Shown in pieces: positions 17,612 to 25,920 of a stretch of 56,311 nucleotides of DNA (within the stretch, counting starts at the first letter, position 1; each line of letters starts with the position of its first letter). The DNA is taken from assembly GCA_963624605.1 (NCBI GenBank), contig CAVFQD010000006.1:1-56311 (forward strand), read 5' to 3'. The DNA comes from Fimenecus sp963624605 (GTDB lineage: Bacteria; Bacillota; Clostridia; Oscillospirales; Acutalibacteraceae). The position numbers and the translations under genes were made by a program. The notes under the pieces are model-generated. The model was not told the DNA's origin. It saw only the letters and a program-made list of their open reading frames with translations, and searched no databases.

Positions 17612-17638
17612 AACTGTGCTATCACAATTAGTACAGTT
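17612..17638. promoter_or_regulatory. GntR/YtrA operator
   Basis: AACTGTGCTA–7 bp–TAGTACAGTT is an inverted repeat with nine of ten positions matching. It begins 3 bases after the -10 box of the operon promoter, so a bound repressor would cover the transcription start. Confidence 0.8.
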
Positions 17639-17640
17639 AC

Positions 17641-17669
17641 ATAATAGTTTATAAACACTTTTTTGTCAA
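17641..17669 (-). promoter_or_regulatory. promoter of the GntR–ABC operon
   Basis: Minus strand TTGACA (17669-17664), 17 bp, TATTAT (17646-17641). Confidence 0.85.
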
Positions 17670-17813
17670 GATGTTTTTAAGTAAAATTTTTCGAAAAATT
17701 AAGATTGTAGTAAATATACAATAAAATCTTGAAATTATTGTATATTATAACGGTTTGTTTCGATGATTTGTTGTGATATTATAGTATTGCAAAACAACAA
17801 GGAGACGGTTATA

Positions 17814-18020
17814 ATGGATAAATGGATTTTACACGACCTTTTAAGCAAGGTAGGCATTGCAATCGCAATTCTCGGCGTTGCCGTGGCTGCGATAGGCAAT
17901 ATATTTGCTTTTGTCGGTGTTGTTGTATCTGTCATAGGCGTTGCTTTCTGCGCTTCAAGCTACTTCAGCGCTAAAAGCCAGGCGGATGAGGACGATACGG
18001 ACGACGGCAAGGAAGAATAG
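17814..18020 (+). CDS. small two-helix membrane protein
   Basis: The start is taken at the ATG 17814, behind AAGGAG; an upstream frame lacks a ribosome site. The 68-residue product has a strongly hydrophobic stretch (about residues 11-48) that could form one hairpin of two helices, followed by a charged tail rich in Asp and Glu. It stands alone with its own terminator. The family is not recognised; nothing in the context points to a function apart from its position next to the GntR–ABC operon, transcribed divergently. Confidence 0.7.
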   Translation: MDKWILHDLLSKVGIAIAILGVAVAAIGNIFAFVGVVVSVIGVAFCASSYFSAKSQADEDDTDDGKEE

Positions 18021-18036
18021 GTCAGATAAGTACATA

Positions 18037-18083
18037 AAAACGGCGCAGACGCTTCTTTTGGAAGTATCTACGCCGTTTTGTTT
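18037..18083. terminator. terminator between the small membrane gene and dnaI-like gene
   Basis: AAAACGGCG (18037-18045) pairs with CGCCGTTTT (18071-18079), extended inward by AGA..CTTC/GAAG..TCT. The A and T ends allow use by both converging genes. Confidence 0.75.
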
Positions 18084-18091
18084 ATTCTTCG

Positions 18092-19048
18092 TTATTTTAA
18101 CTGCCGCACATCGTTTCCGACAAACTGTATCATCTGATATGTTCCGATAATTCTTGAAGTTACCCTTGATGTGTAGCGTTTTTCCAATTCCTCGATAGGT
18201 ACATTTGAATTTATTATTGTCGGCAGCTCCTTTGCCATTCTTGTGTTGATTATGTTGTATAACTCCGCAACGGTAAACTGCGTTGAGAACTCTGCGCCGA
18301 GGTCGTCAAGAATTAACAGGTCGCAACACAGAAGCTTTTCCTCGGTTGTGCCGTCGGGTTCGTCGCTTCTGCCGAAACGCTCTCTTTCAAGCATTGAGAA
18401 CAGGTTCTGCGCAGAGCCGTAAACAACTCCGTAACCGTTTTCAATTACCGTGCCCGCTATGGCAAGCGAAAGATGTGTTTTCCCCAAGCCCGTTTCTCCG
18501 TAAAGGAAGAGGCTGGGGGAGTCGGTGCCGAAATCGTTGGCATATTCCCGACAGAAATTCAAAATTTCCGCAGCTTTCTTTTTTGCGGTCGGATTTTTCT
18601 GAATTGAAGGGTCAAAGTCCTCAAATTTGGAAATTTTAAGCGGACAAGCCTGTGCAAGCTCGTCAAAGGCACTTTTTTTGAGCAGCTTTTCAAGACATTC
18701 GCACATTTGTCCGTCGTGATAACCGGTATCGTTGCACTTTTGGCAGGTGTAATTCGGCTTCAGATAATTTTCATCTACTCCGCATGCCTCAAACAAAGCC
18801 TTCCTTGCCTTTTGAAAGCCGAGGTTCTTTTCTTTGAGCTCGTTTACAACCTTTTTCGGGTCGGGGCAGTTGCTGATAGCCTTAAAAAGACCGAGGGTTG
18901 TGTCAGCCATCTCACGCTCTATTTCGGCAAGCTCGGGATGCTCGGTTTTGAAATTTATCGCTCTTTCCTCGGCTTTGTTTTCGGCGTTTCGTCTGCGTGT
19001 GTTGATAACGCTCAAAGCATCGGATATGGCTTTGTTGGAATATTTCAT
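18092..19048 (-). CDS. DnaI/DnaC-like helicase loader ATPase
   Basis: This 318-residue AAA+ protein loads the replicative helicase. An N-terminal helical part leads to a zinc-binding cluster C-Q-K-C-(x)n-C-E-C around residues 100-117, as in DnaI. Walker A is G-E-T-G-L-G-K-T-H (near 190), Walker B L-L-I-L-D-D-L-G (near 245), with sensor I N-S-N-V and an arginine-finger region near R-Y-T-S-R-V-T-S-R. Its ATG overlaps the stop of the dnaD-like gene by 4 bases, so the two primosome proteins are coupled. Confidence 0.92.
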   Translation of the reverse strand: MKYSNKAISDALSVINTRRRNAENKAEERAINFKTEHPELAEIEREMADTTLGLFKAISNCPDPKKVVNELKEKNLGFQKARKALFEACGVDENYLKPNYTCQKCNDTGYHDGQMCECLEKLLKKSAFDELAQACPLKISKFEDFDPSIQKNPTAKKKAAEILNFCREYANDFGTDSPSLFLYGETGLGKTHLSLAIAGTVIENGYGVVYGSAQNLFSMLERERFGRSDEPDGTTEEKLLCCDLLILDDLGAEFSTQFTVAELYNIINTRMAKELPTIINSNVPIEELEKRYTSRVTSRIIGTYQMIQFVGNDVRQLK

Positions 19049-20067
19049 TTGTCATCCCTCTTTTTCTTTTTATAGACAAGCTCGCCGCTTGTTGCCTGTT
19101 CGACCGCCTTGTTAATGTCGTAAGAGCGCTCCGAAGTGCCTTGCTTCTGCTTCTTATACGCCTCCCGTGCGTTTTTGACATCCTCGGGGGTCTTGTAGCC
19201 GCTTTCGTGCCAGTTTTCGAGAATTTTATTTGTGTAATTGAAATTGATTTTTCCCTTGCGGTCAATCGTCTCATTGTATGCGAGAACCATCATTTCAACC
19301 GAAAGGCCCATATCGTCCCAGCTTAAAAAATAATCCGTCTGCTTAGGCGTGGGGGTGGGGGCGGAAATGCCCGTGAATTGGCAGAATTCCTCATAAATCT
19401 TCATTACCTTTTTGTTTCTGTCAATGAATTCGTTTGCTTTTTCAAGCGTGTCAATATCCTTTTCATAAAAGATTTTTGCGATGGAGAGCATATATGCGGT
19501 TGATTTTTTGCCGATATTTATACAATACTGTATAAGGGTAAGTATAACTTCAACGCTGAGACCGTAGTCGTCATACATCTGAATAAACGCCGACTGATTG
19601 TTAAAGCCCAATGACTTGCCGAGCATAATCTGAGCCTGATTGAGAAGTCCGCTGATTTCCTCATCCTCAATCATTCTCTGCGCAACCTGTTCGTATGTAG
19701 GGCGTACAAGCTTGATTTCGGGTGCCGATGGCTTCTCTTTCACTTCCGCGGCAGATATATTTTCAGTCTTAACCTCTTCATTTTTGAGGTGCGAGTCGCT
19801 GACGGTGGGCGAGGGAACGGGCGTGCTGTCGCCGCTTTTTATAAGAATACCTTCGCTTATCCAATATTCAACCGCTTCCTTTGTGTCTGCCTGCGAGGAG
19901 CCAACGGCTTTCGCAATTTCCTCAACAGAAAAATTACCGCCTTGGTTGTTTAATATCCAAAGCAGTGATTTCAAGGCGCAGAAGCTTGCCATTTTTATGT
20001 ACTTTTCAACAATTATTTTCGGCGTGACAAACACCGAACCGTAATAAGACGGGTTGAGAGTAAACAT
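19045..20067 (-). CDS. DnaD-like replication initiation protein
   Basis: The start is placed at 20067 (M-F-T-L-N-P), preceded by AAGGA, which also removes an overlap with nth. The protein has about 340 residues: an N-terminal winged-helix part, a Pro/Ser-rich linker, and two DnaD/DnaB2-type helical repeats (about 125-195 and 215-285), the second with the Y-x-x-x-I-x-x-W signature (Y-T-N-K-I-L-E-N-W). DnaD acts at primosome assembly on DNA with DnaI, whose gene follows with a 4-base overlap. Confidence 0.88.
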   Translation of the reverse strand: MFTLNPSYYGSVFVTPKIIVEKYIKMASFCALKSLLWILNNQGGNFSVEEIAKAVGSSQADTKEAVEYWISEGILIKSGDSTPVPSPTVSDSHLKNEEVKTENISAAEVKEKPSAPEIKLVRPTYEQVAQRMIEDEEISGLLNQAQIMLGKSLGFNNQSAFIQMYDDYGLSVEVILTLIQYCINIGKKSTAYMLSIAKIFYEKDIDTLEKANEFIDRNKKVMKIYEEFCQFTGISAPTPTPKQTDYFLSWDDMGLSVEMMVLAYNETIDRKGKINFNYTNKILENWHESGYKTPEDVKNAREAYKKQKQGTSERSYDINKAVEQATSGELVYKKKKRDDK

Positions 20068-20078
20068 ATTGTTTTTCC

Positions 20079-20711
20079 TTATAATATCTTTTTCTTGCAA
20101 AATTCCTTTAGCGTACATTCCTCACAGCGTGCTTTCCTTGCCGTGCATACCGCTCTGCCGTGAAGCACCGTTCTGTGACAGAAATCGTTGCTCTCGTCGG
20201 GCGGCAGGAGCTTGCGAAGCTCAAATTCAACCTTTTTCGGGTCTTTGGTTTCGACAAGACCGATACGGTTCGCAATTCTGATTAAATGCGTGTCGGTAAC
20301 AACGCTTGAAGGAGCGTGGAAAATATCGCCCATAATAAGGTTGGCGGTTTTTCTTCCGACTCCGGGCAAGGAGGTCAAATCCTCAATGGTAGAGGGCACC
20401 TGACCGTTAAAATCCGATTTGATTTTTTTGGCAATTCCGACTATGTCTCGTGCCTTATCATGATAAAATCCGCATGAGCGGATAATTTTTTCAACATCTG
20501 TAACCTCGGCAGAGGCAAAGTCGTCGAGAGTCTTGTACTTTTCAAAAAGCTCGGGCGTAACAAGGTTCACTCTTGCGTCAGTGCATTGAGCGGAAAGCCT
20601 TGTCGCTATAAGTAATTGCAGGGGATCTGAGTATTCAAGCGAGCAAATCGCGTCGGGATATGTTTCTTTTAATGCCTCAACCGATTTAAGAGCCAATTGC
20701 TTTTTGGTCAT
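20079..20711 (-). CDS. nth: endonuclease III
   Basis: This 210-residue DNA glycosylase/AP lyase removes oxidised pyrimidines. The helix-hairpin-helix L-P-G-V-G-R-K-T-A-N carries the catalytic Lys, and the catalytic Asp is in V-T-D-T-H. A C-x6-C-x2-C-x5-C motif at the C-terminus (C-T-A...C-E-E-C...C) binds a 4Fe-4S cluster. The length is normal. The ATG shares one base with the stop of the upstream Xre gene, and the dnaD-like gene follows after 11 bases, the usual clostridial linkage of nth with dnaD. Confidence 0.95.
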   Translation of the reverse strand: MTKKQLALKSVEALKETYPDAICSLEYSDPLQLLIATRLSAQCTDARVNLVTPELFEKYKTLDDFASAEVTDVEKIIRSCGFYHDKARDIVGIAKKIKSDFNGQVPSTIEDLTSLPGVGRKTANLIMGDIFHAPSSVVTDTHLIRIANRIGLVETKDPKKVEFELRKLLPPDESNDFCHRTVLHGRAVCTARKARCEECTLKEFCKKKIL

Positions 20712-20932
20712 TATTTTCTCTCAAGCGTATTCGGTAAATCAAGCAGATAATCAGCCGATACCTGAAAATACATACAAATAGCCTTTAAGTCCCTCAATGA
20801 CGGCTCGGTTGCGCCGGTTTCAAGGAACGAAATTTTCCTCTGCGTCATTCCAAGCACATTTGCGAGATCCGTCTGAGTAAGAGGCGGCAGCTTGGACTGT
20901 CGGAGTTCTTTGAATTTTTCGTTAAAAGGCAT
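20711..20932 (-). CDS. Xre-family helix-turn-helix regulator
   Basis: The start is at 20932, behind GGGGA; a longer frame reaches 21004 without a ribosome site. The 73-residue protein is a single HTH_3 domain: L-T-Q-T-D-L-A, G-M-T-Q-R-K-I-S-F-L-E-T-G as helices 2-3, and A-I-C-M-Y-F-Q-V-S-A-D-Y-L-L. It is the first gene of the nth–dnaD–dnaI run, with a TAATG overlap to nth. It may regulate its own operon; no target is evident. Confidence 0.88.
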   Translation of the reverse strand: MPFNEKFKELRQSKLPPLTQTDLANVLGMTQRKISFLETGATEPSLRDLKAICMYFQVSADYLLDLPNTLERK

Positions 20933-21106
20933 AATAAATCCCCGTTTGCAAAATTTTGTGTTTATTTTATCACAAAAATATTGCTTTATCAACAAGTAAA
21001 GCAAAGTACTGAGTAGAAAAATTACTACTATTTTTGTGCAATATTTTTTTTACACAAAATGTTGTATAACAGTAGCTCTTAATCGTCAAAATATACTGTT
21101 GAGCAC

Positions 21107-21135
21107 TTGTAAAAATATTTTTTATTTGATATAAT
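21107..21135 (+). promoter_or_regulatory. promoter of the GDPD-like gene
   Basis: TTGTAA (21107-21112), 17 bp, TATAAT (21130-21135), 36 bases before the ATG. Confidence 0.7.
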
Positions 21136-21171
21136 GTTACAGTATTTTTATATGATTTAAGGAGATAAAGG

Positions 21172-22458
21172 ATGACGAAGGTCGGAAAACGCATTTTTTC
21201 AATCATTCTGTGTATATTAACCGTCGTTTCTTCATTTGCATTTTCTGCTTCAGCGGTGTCCGCAGAGGAAACCGTCGGAAATTTGAGAAACGATTTTACT
21301 AAGCTTATTTGCGTTTCAAAATACGGGGATACAGCACATTTCCCGGAAAACTCCGTTGAGGGCATCCTTTCGGCAATTGAAAAGGGTGCAGATATGGTTG
21401 AGGTTAGCGTTAAGGCTACGGCTGACGGTGAGCTTATCCTTATGTCGGACGATAACCTTTCAAGAATGTGCGTTGACGCCGGCGGCAACGCAGTAAATAA
21501 GAATGCTTCCGAAACGGGGCTTTACGAAGTTCGTGAATATTTTCTTAAAAACGGTAAGGGTGGTGTGTCACAAAGTGCTACTGAGTGCAGAATACCCACG
21601 CTTGCCGAAGCTTTGCAGGCGGTTGACGGTAAAGCTGTTCTTGTAATAGAAAACGCTTGGGAATATAAGGACAAAATTTATACCTTGCTTTGCGACGGAA
21701 ATTACCTCAATTCCTGCGTGCTTACGCTTGAAGCCGGCAAGCGCGATATTTCTTCGTGGCTTTCGGGAAAATCGGCTATACCGCTTGTGTTCTCAAAATT
21801 TACGGGAACTGTAGTATGGAAATCACGCTCATATATTAAGAAAACGGCAAATGCGGGCGTGCTCGGAGTGGCTCTCGGCTCGTCAAACGCTTATTCCATG
21901 ACCTTTAATAAGAATACGGTGTCAAAAACGCAGGGTAAGACTCGTGCGGTTATTGATATGACAGACCCCAAGCTTTGCGGTAAGCGTGCCGATACACAGC
22001 TTTATTGGGATGATGTCACATCGAGGGGCTTTTCGGTTATAATTACGGATAATATCGAACAGCTTTCGGAATATGCACAGCGAACAGAAAATGCAAGACA
22101 AAGGCTTTCCGAGCTTAGCGATGAGGTTGCAAATACCGACCTTACGCTTTGCAGCACATATTCTGCCACAAAGCTCAAAAACAGCCTTGCCGACAGCCGT
22201 GAGGTGCTTGTGAATTCCGTTTGCGCCAATACGCTTGAAAACCAATATTACGAGCTTTCAAATGCGCTCAATTCACTTAACGACAGATCGGTAAACGACA
22301 AAAACCAAAAGACCGTTACAAAGGGCAGGATAGTTGCCGCAGTTCTGGTCGTGATAGGATTTGTTATTGCCGAGCTTTTGTTTGAGCGATACAGAAACAA
22401 AAGCATAAAGCTTCGCAAGGTCGGCAGAAAGCTTTACGGAAAAGTTAAGAAAAAATAA
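21172..22458 (+). CDS. secreted GDPD-fold protein, probably catalytically inactive, membrane-anchored
   Basis: This 428-residue protein has a signal peptide (about 1-28, ending A-S-A-V-S-A), a glycerophosphodiester phosphodiesterase-like barrel (about 40-300) and a C-terminal helix (about 382-402) with a basic tail, so it should sit on the outer face. The fold is recognisable from F-P-E-N-S, G-A-D-M-V-E-V and A-D-G-E-L. The catalytic His-Arg of the family's H-R-G is S-K-Y-G here, the metal Asp of E-x-D is Ser (E-V-S-V) and the second catalytic His of H-D is Ser (S-D-D). Loss of all three argues for a non-enzymatic, perhaps ligand-binding role. It is followed by a MATE gene. Confidence 0.8.
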   Translation: MTKVGKRIFSIILCILTVVSSFAFSASAVSAEETVGNLRNDFTKLICVSKYGDTAHFPENSVEGILSAIEKGADMVEVSVKATADGELILMSDDNLSRMCVDAGGNAVNKNASETGLYEVREYFLKNGKGGVSQSATECRIPTLAEALQAVDGKAVLVIENAWEYKDKIYTLLCDGNYLNSCVLTLEAGKRDISSWLSGKSAIPLVFSKFTGTVVWKSRSYIKKTANAGVLGVALGSSNAYSMTFNKNTVSKTQGKTRAVIDMTDPKLCGKRADTQLYWDDVTSRGFSVIITDNIEQLSEYAQRTENARQRLSELSDEVANTDLTLCSTYSATKLKNSLADSREVLVNSVCANTLENQYYELSNALNSLNDRSVNDKNQKTVTKGRIVAAVLVVIGFVIAELLFERYRNKSIKLRKVGRKLYGKVKKK

Positions 22459-22461
22459 TTT

Positions 22462-22492
22462 CAAGGGCGGTCGCTTCCGTCCTTGTTATTTT
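22462..22492 (+). terminator. possible weak terminator after the GDPD-like gene
   Basis: CAAGGGCGG and CCGTCCTTG form a stem with one mismatch, followed by TTATTTTG. It may only attenuate transcription into the MATE gene. Confidence 0.4.
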
Positions 22493-22515
22493 GTCGGAGG
22501 GGAAGATAATTAAAG

Positions 22516-23880
22516 ATGTCAGACAAATTCAGAAAAGATTTAACGAAGGGCAGCGTTACTAAAAACCTTATCAAATTCGCCATGCCCTTCCTTGCCTCAA
22601 ACATTCTTCAAGCGCTTTACAGCGTTGTTGATATGATTGTAGTCGGTCAGTTTTGCGGAAAAGCCGGAATAACGGGCGTTTCCATCGGCGGTCAGGTTAA
22701 TATTCTCATCACGGGTGCGGCAAACGGACTTGCAATTTCGGGAACTATTCTTGTGGCGCAGTATCTCGGTGCAAAAAAGTATGACGATCAGAAAAAGACG
22801 ATAGGCACCATGTCGTCGCTCTATCTTGTCTTGAGCATTATTATAACCGCCGTCATGCTCCTTGTCGGAAAACCGTTGCTGTTGATTCTTAAAACGCCGG
22901 AAAGCGCTTTTTCAGAGACCTTGTCGTATCTCAACATATGTATGGCAGGAACGGTTTTTATGTTCGGTTACAATGCCGTGTGTGCGATTTTACGAGGCCT
23001 CGGAGATTCAAAACGCCCTCTTTATTTTGTTATGATTGCGGCTCTTATCAATGTCGTGCTCGATGTTGTGCTTGTCGGTAAATTCAATATGGGAGCGGCA
23101 GGTGCGGCGTATGCAACGATTTTTGCACAGGCAATCAGCTTTATACTTTCTGTATCCTATCTGTCAATGACAGGATTTTTCAAAGGCTATACTGCAAATG
23201 ATTTTAAGATAGATAAGAATAAAGCGGTTCTGCTTTTCAAAATAGGACTTCCGAGTGCTATTCAAAGCCTTGTTATTTCGCTTTCGTTTATGACACTTAC
23301 GGCTCTCGTAAATTCGCTTTCCAACGCTGAGGTTGCGGCGGCTTGCCAAGGTATAGGCGGTAAAATAAACTCCTTTGCGATTTTGCCCGGACTTGCGTTC
23401 TCAAACGCAATTTCATCAATGGCGGGTCAGAATATAGGAGCAGGAGAATACGAGAGGGCAAAAAAGACAATGCGTATAGGTCTCATACTTGCATTTGTTT
23501 TCTCGCTTATCGTTATGGGCATTGCAGAGGCGTTCCCCGAGGTGCTTTTCAGAGCTTTCACGGATGATGCCGAAGTAATCGAAACGGGTGTTCCTTATTT
23601 GAGACTTATTGCAATTGATTATCTGTTTACAGCATTTATGTTCTCGTTTAACGGACTTGCCATTGCGGCAGGTAATACATCGTTTGCGTTGTTCAATTCG
23701 TTCTTTAATTCAATAATTGTTCGTGTACCGTTGGCTTATGCGGCTGTATATCTTTTGAATATGGGCTTTAACGGCGTAGGACTTGCTATAGGCTGCGCTT
23801 CGGCGTTCAGCGTATTTATCGGACTTTGGTATGTCCGCTCGGGGAAATGGAAAAAATCCAGAGTGATTCTTGAGGATTAA
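22516..23880 (+). CDS. MATE-family multidrug/metabolite exporter
   Basis: This 454-residue membrane protein has about twelve helices in two MatE repeats, and the typical N-terminal L-A-S-N-I-L-Q-A-L-Y-S-V-V-D-M-I-V-V-G motif followed by G-Q-V-N. MATE proteins expel drugs or metabolites using Na+ or H+ gradients. The ATG lies behind GGAGGGG. The next gene starts 90 bases downstream after a separate promoter-like element. The substrate cannot be inferred. Confidence 0.92.
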   Translation: MSDKFRKDLTKGSVTKNLIKFAMPFLASNILQALYSVVDMIVVGQFCGKAGITGVSIGGQVNILITGAANGLAISGTILVAQYLGAKKYDDQKKTIGTMSSLYLVLSIIITAVMLLVGKPLLLILKTPESAFSETLSYLNICMAGTVFMFGYNAVCAILRGLGDSKRPLYFVMIAALINVVLDVVLVGKFNMGAAGAAYATIFAQAISFILSVSYLSMTGFFKGYTANDFKIDKNKAVLLFKIGLPSAIQSLVISLSFMTLTALVNSLSNAEVAAACQGIGGKINSFAILPGLAFSNAISSMAGQNIGAGEYERAKKTMRIGLILAFVFSLIVMGIAEAFPEVLFRAFTDDAEVIETGVPYLRLIAIDYLFTAFMFSFNGLAIAAGNTSFALFNSFFNSIIVRVPLAYAAVYLLNMGFNGVGLAIGCASAFSVFIGLWYVRSGKWKKSRVILED

Positions 23881-23883
23881 CTA

Positions 23884-23912
23884 TTGCAAAATTCTCTGTT
23901 ATTTGGTAGTAT
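23884..23912 (+). promoter_or_regulatory. promoter of the sugar symporter gene
   Basis: TTGCAA (23884-23889), 17 bp, TAGTAT (23907-23912), just after the MATE stop. Confidence 0.5.
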
Positions 23913-23916
23913 TAAA

Positions 23917-23930
23917 GTGTCGAATGACAC
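23917..23930. promoter_or_regulatory. short palindrome, possible operator
   Basis: GTGTCGAATGACAC is a perfect 5-bp inverted repeat lying 4 bases after the -10 box of the symporter promoter. Confidence 0.4.
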
Positions 23931-23970
23931 ATATTATTCCTTAATTGGAATAAAAAGGAGTAAAAAGGGT

Positions 23971-25353
23971 ATGGATAACAACAAATTTTTCTGCGCAAAG
24001 CCCAACGGCAAGCTCAATTATCCGCATACTATGCTCACGGGCTTCGGCTTTATGGCAGTTCAGATTGCGTGGATAATTTACAACGCTTATGTTCCGCTTA
24101 TTTTAAGAGAAAACAGCACGATAGCAAACCTTGCATGGTCCGGAACGGCAGTCGGCATAATAATGGTTATTGATAATATCTTCGGCGTTATCTTCCAGCC
24201 GTTGTTCGGTAAAATTTCCGACCGCACACACACAAGGTTCGGTAAAAGAAAGCCGTTTTTGATGTACGGTATTCCGATTTGTGCGCTGTTGTTTATCTTT
24301 ATTCCGAGAATACAGTTGCTCGGCATACTTATGCTTGACATCATCGTTTTCAACTTCCTGATGTCAACATGGCGTTCGCCCGTAGTTGCAATGATGCCGG
24401 ATTTCACTCCGTCAGAAATAAGAGGCGAGGGTAATGCGGTAATTAACATTATGGGCGGTATCGGCGTTGTTCTCGGTACTGTTGCCGGTAAGATAATTAC
24501 ATTTATCACTCCAAACGCAACGCAGTCAGAAATCCGAAACAATGTCTTTGTTTTCGGCTCGGTAATAATGGTTATCTGTCTTTTGGTGGTTTTTTTCTTC
24601 GTAAAAGAGCCCGACAGCAGAATTACCAAGGAAGAGTCGCTTAAAATCAAAGCTGATTATGAAAAGGCAAACGCACCTAAAGGCGAAAAGCAGTCGATTA
24701 AGACAATGGGTCTTACAAAGGGTGAAAAGAAGAGCCTTATCTTTATGCTTATCGCTCTTTTCTTCAATTCAAACGCAACGGACTCAATCAATACATATTT
24801 CACCACCTTTGCAACCAGCGAATTGGGCTTTACGGAGGCAGACGCCTCACTTGTAATCACTCTTTTTGCGGCGGCGACGGTTATCGGTGCTATTCCGGCA
24901 GGAAAGCTCGGACAGAAGTTCGGCAGAAAGAAAACAATTATGTCCGGTTGGATAGGCGTGCTGGTCCTTTTCCTCACATATGCGCTGACAAAGTGGAATC
25001 CGCTTCTTTACATTGCAATCGTATGCGGCGGTATTCTTATCGCATTTGTTACAATCAACACGCTTCCGCTTGTGCTTGAAATAGGCGGACTTGACAGGGT
25101 AGGTACATTTACGGGCTATTATTACACCGCAACATTCTCAGCTTCTATCGTAGGTCCGGTACTTGTAGGCGGTATGTTCGACATTACAAAGCTTATGACG
25201 CCGAGCGGCGAAGTCAACTATTGGTCGCTGTTTATTTACTGCCCGATTTGCTTCGCACTTGCTTTGCTGTGTATGTCACAGGTTAAGCACGGCGAGTCGC
25301 AGACGATTTCTCAGGAAACGATTGACAAAATCAAAGAGGAAAATGAAGACTGA
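23971..25353 (+). CDS. GPH/SLC45-type major facilitator sugar transporter
   Basis: The start is at 23971 (M-D-N-N-K), behind AAAAGGAG; an upstream in-frame extension to 23884 would run through the promoter. The 460-residue protein has about twelve helices. The S-D-R-T-H-T-R-F-G-K-R-K-P loop after helix 2 and the equivalent G-Q-K-F-G-R-K-K loop mark the glycoside–cation symporter and sucrose-transporter group of the MFS. It probably imports a disaccharide or glycoside with H+ or Na+. No glycosidase flanks it, so the sugar is unknown. Confidence 0.87.
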   Translation: MDNNKFFCAKPNGKLNYPHTMLTGFGFMAVQIAWIIYNAYVPLILRENSTIANLAWSGTAVGIIMVIDNIFGVIFQPLFGKISDRTHTRFGKRKPFLMYGIPICALLFIFIPRIQLLGILMLDIIVFNFLMSTWRSPVVAMMPDFTPSEIRGEGNAVINIMGGIGVVLGTVAGKIITFITPNATQSEIRNNVFVFGSVIMVICLLVVFFFVKEPDSRITKEESLKIKADYEKANAPKGEKQSIKTMGLTKGEKKSLIFMLIALFFNSNATDSINTYFTTFATSELGFTEADASLVITLFAAATVIGAIPAGKLGQKFGRKKTIMSGWIGVLVLFLTYALTKWNPLLYIAIVCGGILIAFVTINTLPLVLEIGGLDRVGTFTGYYYTATFSASIVGPVLVGGMFDITKLMTPSGEVNYWSLFIYCPICFALALLCMSQVKHGESQTISQETIDKIKEENED

Positions 25354-25373
25354 TAATGTATTCGCAATAAACT

Positions 25374-25406
25374 TAAAGGGAAGCACACGGCTTCCCTTTA
25401 TTTTTG
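25374..25406 (+). terminator. terminator after the sugar symporter gene
   Basis: TAAAGGGAAGC and GCTTCCCTTTA (25374-25384, 25390-25400) enclose ACACG and are followed by TTTTTG. Confidence 0.85.
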
Positions 25407-25546
25407 TGCAAAGCCCGAATTAAGCGGCTGTTCTGTGGGCTGCTGCCACCGCTTATAAGCCGTTGCTTATTTGCACATTATCATTCTATGTAGTTTTTTC
25501 TCAATGTTTCAAAATCGGTTTATAAAAATTAAAATTTACGGCAAAG

Positions 25547-25575
25547 CGTAGGGACAGAGCCCTTGCAGCTGTCCG
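25547..25575 (+). repeat. CGTAGGG hairpin repeat, copy R4
   Basis: CGTAG then GGACAGAGC–CCTTGC–AGCTGTCC. This copy opens a 320-bp gene-free stretch holding five copies. Confidence 0.7.
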
Positions 25576-25635
25576 ATACAGACTCCCTTTACACAAGTGA
25601 GTCTTAGTTTTGCAAGCATTGTAGTTTGTATCGCC

Positions 25636-25662
25636 TTGTAGGGCAGGGGCTTGCTCCTGACG
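25636..25662 (+). repeat. CGTAGGG hairpin repeat, copy R5
   Basis: TTGTAGGGCAGGGGC–TTGC–TCCTGACG; stem of about 6-7 bp, the loop TTGC kept. Confidence 0.65.
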
Positions 25663-25726
25663 TTATAGATTGTTGTTGGCGTATCGCAATTTATGGCTGA
25701 TATGGCATTGCTTTTCAACACACAAC

Positions 25727-25750
25727 CCGTAGGGGCGACCTGCGGTCGCC
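25727..25750 (+). repeat. CGTAGGG hairpin repeat, copy R6
   Basis: CCGTAGGGGCGACC–TGC–GGTCGCC; a perfect stem with arms different from R1 to R5. Confidence 0.7.
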
Positions 25751-25774
25751 TGTCAAATTTCGGCATAAATTAAA

Positions 25775-25801
25775 GTAGGCGAACGAAGTTTGCCCCTACG
25801 G
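25775..25801 (-). repeat. CGTAGGG hairpin repeat, copy R7 (inverted)
   Basis: On the minus strand CCGTAGGGGCAAACTTCG followed by TTCGCCTAC. It faces R6 at 24 bases distance. Confidence 0.65.
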
Positions 25802-25838
25802 TATGATATGGTATTCCATTCAATTTGTGCTGACTTTT

Positions 25839-25867
25839 GCGGCGAGAGCAAGCCCTCGCCCTACCGA
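25839..25867 (-). repeat. CGTAGGG hairpin repeat, copy R8 (inverted)
   Basis: On the minus strand TCGGTAGGGCGAGGGC–TTGC–TCTCGCCGC. The rest of 25354-25972 holds only this repeat cluster and two terminators; I see no gene in it. Confidence 0.65.
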
Positions 25868-25920
25868 ATCGGTTATTTAAACGCCTCAAACCATTGCAGA
25901 CAATCTTTTACCGCATAAAA

